Positions 62,677 through 64,000 of a stretch of DNA of 64,000 bases are shown here, piece after piece. The DNA is from JAHJQZ01 sp963676075. Lineage in GTDB: Bacteria; Pseudomonadota; Alphaproteobacteria; Rhizobiales; Devosiaceae. Location: NCBI GenBank assembly GCA_963676075.2, contig CAXXNZ010000005.1, forward strand, positions 4,904 to 68,903, read 5' to 3'. Under the pieces are notes generated by a model. That model ran no database searches, was not told the origin of the DNA, and was given only the letters and a program-made list of their open reading frames with translations. A program made the position numbers and the translations under genes. How positions within the stretch are numbered: the first letter of the stretch is position 1; the number at the start of each line of letters is the position of its first letter.

Positions 62677-63482
62677 GCGATTTCGGGGTGAAACGGGCCG
62701 TTCTCGAACTGTGCATTGACGCGCCGGCAGGTCTGGCGGCGGCGGCCGCAGGCGGTGCCGACCGCGTCGAACTGACGAGCGCCCTGTCGGTCGGCGGTCT
62801 GACCCCGAGTCCGGGGTTCATGCGCATGGCCCGCGATTCCGGCATTTCGACTATGGCAATGATCCGGCCGCGGGGCGGCGGGTTCGTTTATACCGACGAC
62901 GAAATTGCGCTGATGCTGTCCGACATCGCCGAAACGCGTGCTCACAATCTGACCGGTGTGGTCTTTGGCGTCGCCAAGCCGGACTGCACGCTCGACACCG
63001 AAACCATGAAGCGGCTGATGGATGCCGCCGGGCCGCTGGAGACGTGTCTGCACCGCGTTTTCGACCTGGTGCCCGACCCGTTCGCTGCCATCGACCAGGC
63101 CGTCGAACTCGGATTTACCCGTATTCTCACCGCTGGCCAGCAGACCAGCGTGCCTGACGGGCTCGACCTGTTGGTGCGCCTTCAGGCCCATGCGGGCGCG
63201 CGCATATCGATCATGCCTGGCGGTGGCCTCACGCTGCAAAATGTCGGGCAGGTCATCCGCTCGACCGGCATCACCGAAATCCATGCCTCCTGTTCGCGCC
63301 GGATCGGTCCGGCCGAGGCCGAACTGGTGCGCTTTGGCTTTGCGCCCTCCGGCCAACTCAAGGCTGTCGATCCGGAAGCGGTCGGCGAGATGCGCCGCAT
63401 GCTGGCCGCCATCGCTGCGCCCGATCCCGTTGTCGAGTTCGACGTCCCGGATGCAGCAACGCGAGGGGGTGGATCGAGATGA
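62673..63482 (+). CDS. cutC: CutC-family protein
   Basis: The product is 269 aa. The CutC TIM-barrel pattern is clear: ELCIDAPAGLAAAAAGGADRVELTSALSVGGLTPSPGFM, MIRPRGGGFVYTDDEIALMLSDI, FGVAKPDCTLDTETMKRL, CLHRVFDLVPDPFAAIDQAVELGFTRILTAGQQTS and IMPGGGLTLQNVGQVI, then EIHASC. It was named for copper tolerance in E. coli; that phenotype was later ascribed to the MicL small RNA encoded in the gene, so a copper role is doubtful. Its placement with nagA and a kinase argues for amino-sugar metabolism. Confidence 0.9.
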   Translation: MSDFGVKRAVLELCIDAPAGLAAAAAGGADRVELTSALSVGGLTPSPGFMRMARDSGISTMAMIRPRGGGFVYTDDEIALMLSDIAETRAHNLTGVVFGVAKPDCTLDTETMKRLMDAAGPLETCLHRVFDLVPDPFAAIDQAVELGFTRILTAGQQTSVPDGLDLLVRLQAHAGARISIMPGGGLTLQNVGQVIRSTGITEIHASCSRRIGPAEAELVRFGFAPSGQLKAVDPEAVGEMRRMLAAIAAPDPVVEFDVPDAATRGGGSR

Positions 63483-63562
63483 ATTCGAAAATAAATTTCA
63501 AGGTTCTAGCGAAAAACCGCGGATGCACCGTTGACGTCAAACAAAAGGGCGGTGAAGCTTGA
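63479..63562 (+). CDS. Short ORF (27 codons) after cutC
   Basis: ATG 63479 overlaps the cutC TGA (ATGA). The frame reads MNSKINFKVLAKNRGCTVDV and continues to a TGA at 63560-63562, giving 27 residues. It is basic and has no recognised family. It may be a chance frame, but a further ORF overlaps its stop. Confidence 0.3.
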   Translation: MNSKINFKVLAKNRGCTVDVKQKGGEA

Positions 63563-63612
63563 AATCTATTTTCAGAGTTGAAGTGCTTAGCAAACAGGAC
63601 GTGACCAAATGA
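63559..63612 (+). CDS. Short ORF (17 codons) before the partial oxidoreductase
   Basis: A TTG start (63559) overlaps the previous stop (TTGA), and the 17-codon frame ends at TGA 63610-63612, which overlaps the ATG of the next gene (ATGA). The product is LKSIFRVEVLSKQDVTK. It shares a hydrophobic/basic KxxF-x-V-x-L-x-K look with the preceding ORF. Evidence is limited to this overlap chain. Confidence 0.25.
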   Translation: MKSIFRVEVLSKQDVTK

Positions 63613-64000
63613 AGATTGGAATTGTCGGGCTTGGATATCGGCTTGGCTACTTGGCGCGCATCGTCAAGGCGGTGCTGCCCGAAGCGCGGTTTGTCGGCTA
63701 TGTCGACCCGAGCCCGGTCGGCCACTCCATTCCAAACGGCGTGATCGGCCTCGATCCGGACGGGCGGCCGCGCGACCTCGGGCCGGAAATGTCCGAACCG
63801 CTCGACGCTGGTCCGTCCTACGAAACCATCGCCGAGATGCACAAGGCACAAAAGCTCGACCTGCTCATGGTCGGCTCGCCCAACCACATGCATCTGACCC
63901 ACATCCGCGAAGGGCTCGACCTCGGGCTGAAGATCTTCACCGAAAAGCCGGTGGTGACCACCGAGGAGGACACCTTTGCCCTGCTCGACCTGCTGAAGGC
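63609..64000 (+). CDS. Gfo/Idh/MocA-family oxidoreductase (partial, cut by window end)
   Basis: The frame is open to the window edge, giving 130 residues. It opens MKIGIVGLGYRLGYLARIVKA, a Rossmann GLGYRLG phosphate loop. The catalytic EKP motif is intact in GLKIFTEKPVVTTEED, unlike the oxidoreductase at 46517-47626. Such enzymes use NAD(P) to act on sugars or amino sugars, and GH109-type members remove GalNAc. The start overlaps the stop of a 17-codon ORF. The substrate is unknown. Confidence 0.9.
   Translation, partial: MKIGIVGLGYRLGYLARIVKAVLPEARFVGYVDPSPVGHSIPNGVIGLDPDGRPRDLGPEMSEPLDAGPSYETIAEMHKAQKLDLLMVGSPNHMHLTHIREGLDLGLKIFTEKPVVTTEEDTFALLDLLK

Overview
The window is GC-rich chromosomal DNA from an alphaproteobacterium, most likely a member of the Hyphomicrobiales (Rhizobiales). 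Evidence for this is the clpP-clpX-lon-hupB housekeeping run, the glnB-glnA pair, alphaproteobacterial-type heat-shock promoters (CTTG-N17/18-CCTATCT) before clpP and lon, and the abundance of tctCBA, ribose-type ABC, XylR-type and GntR-type sugar genes. No prophage, CRISPR array, rRNA operon or insertion sequence was seen.

Layout. 1-1295 is the tail of a suf Fe-S assembly operon (end of sufS, sufT, a VOC protein, an A-type carrier), followed by a MITE-like inverted repeat at 1344-1500. 1600-12308 is mixed housekeeping: DUF2000 with an Lrp regulator, a diguanylate cyclase, an RhlE-like helicase, a GNAT enzyme, parE, a small secreted protein, a PilZ protein and an ABC-F ATPase. 12396-18164 is the nitrogen and protein-folding core: glnA and glnB behind a candidate sigma-54 promoter, tRNA-Leu, tig and nnr. 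18179-21185 holds an orphan nucleotidyltransferase-like gene and ubiT-ubiU-ubiV (oxygen-independent ubiquinone synthesis) behind a near-consensus Fnr/FixK box. 21238-23583 carries an AraC regulator, trmO and an HTH regulator.

24090-33888 is the clpP, clpX, rsm22-like, lon ... hupB block, interrupted between lon and hupB by a tetR/tetA module with a second tetA paralogue and three tet-operator-like palindromes. tRNA-Val and tRNA-Asp follow. 35597-42376 is accessory metabolism: a tripartite tricarboxylate transporter (tctCBA) with a FadR-type regulator, an EamA exporter gene broken by two one-base frameshifts, an unrecorded 52-codon ORF, wrbA and a LysR gene.

42722-51337 is a sugar or polyol catabolic locus: a ribose-type ABC transporter, a Gfo/Idh oxidoreductase, a XylR-type regulator, a TIM-barrel epimerase and an M24 peptidase. 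A 31-bp motif is repeated before both the oxidoreductase operon and the epimerase, which fits one regulator controlling both. 51380-57594 is tamB-tamA (outer-membrane assembly). 58053-64000 is an amino-sugar locus: an M81 peptidase, a GntR/UTRA regulator, nagA, a ROK kinase, cutC, very short coupled ORFs, and the start of another Gfo/Idh oxidoreductase cut by the window end.

Assignments rest on reading the protein sequences and motifs by eye. No alignment or database search was run, so substrate specificities are inferences.
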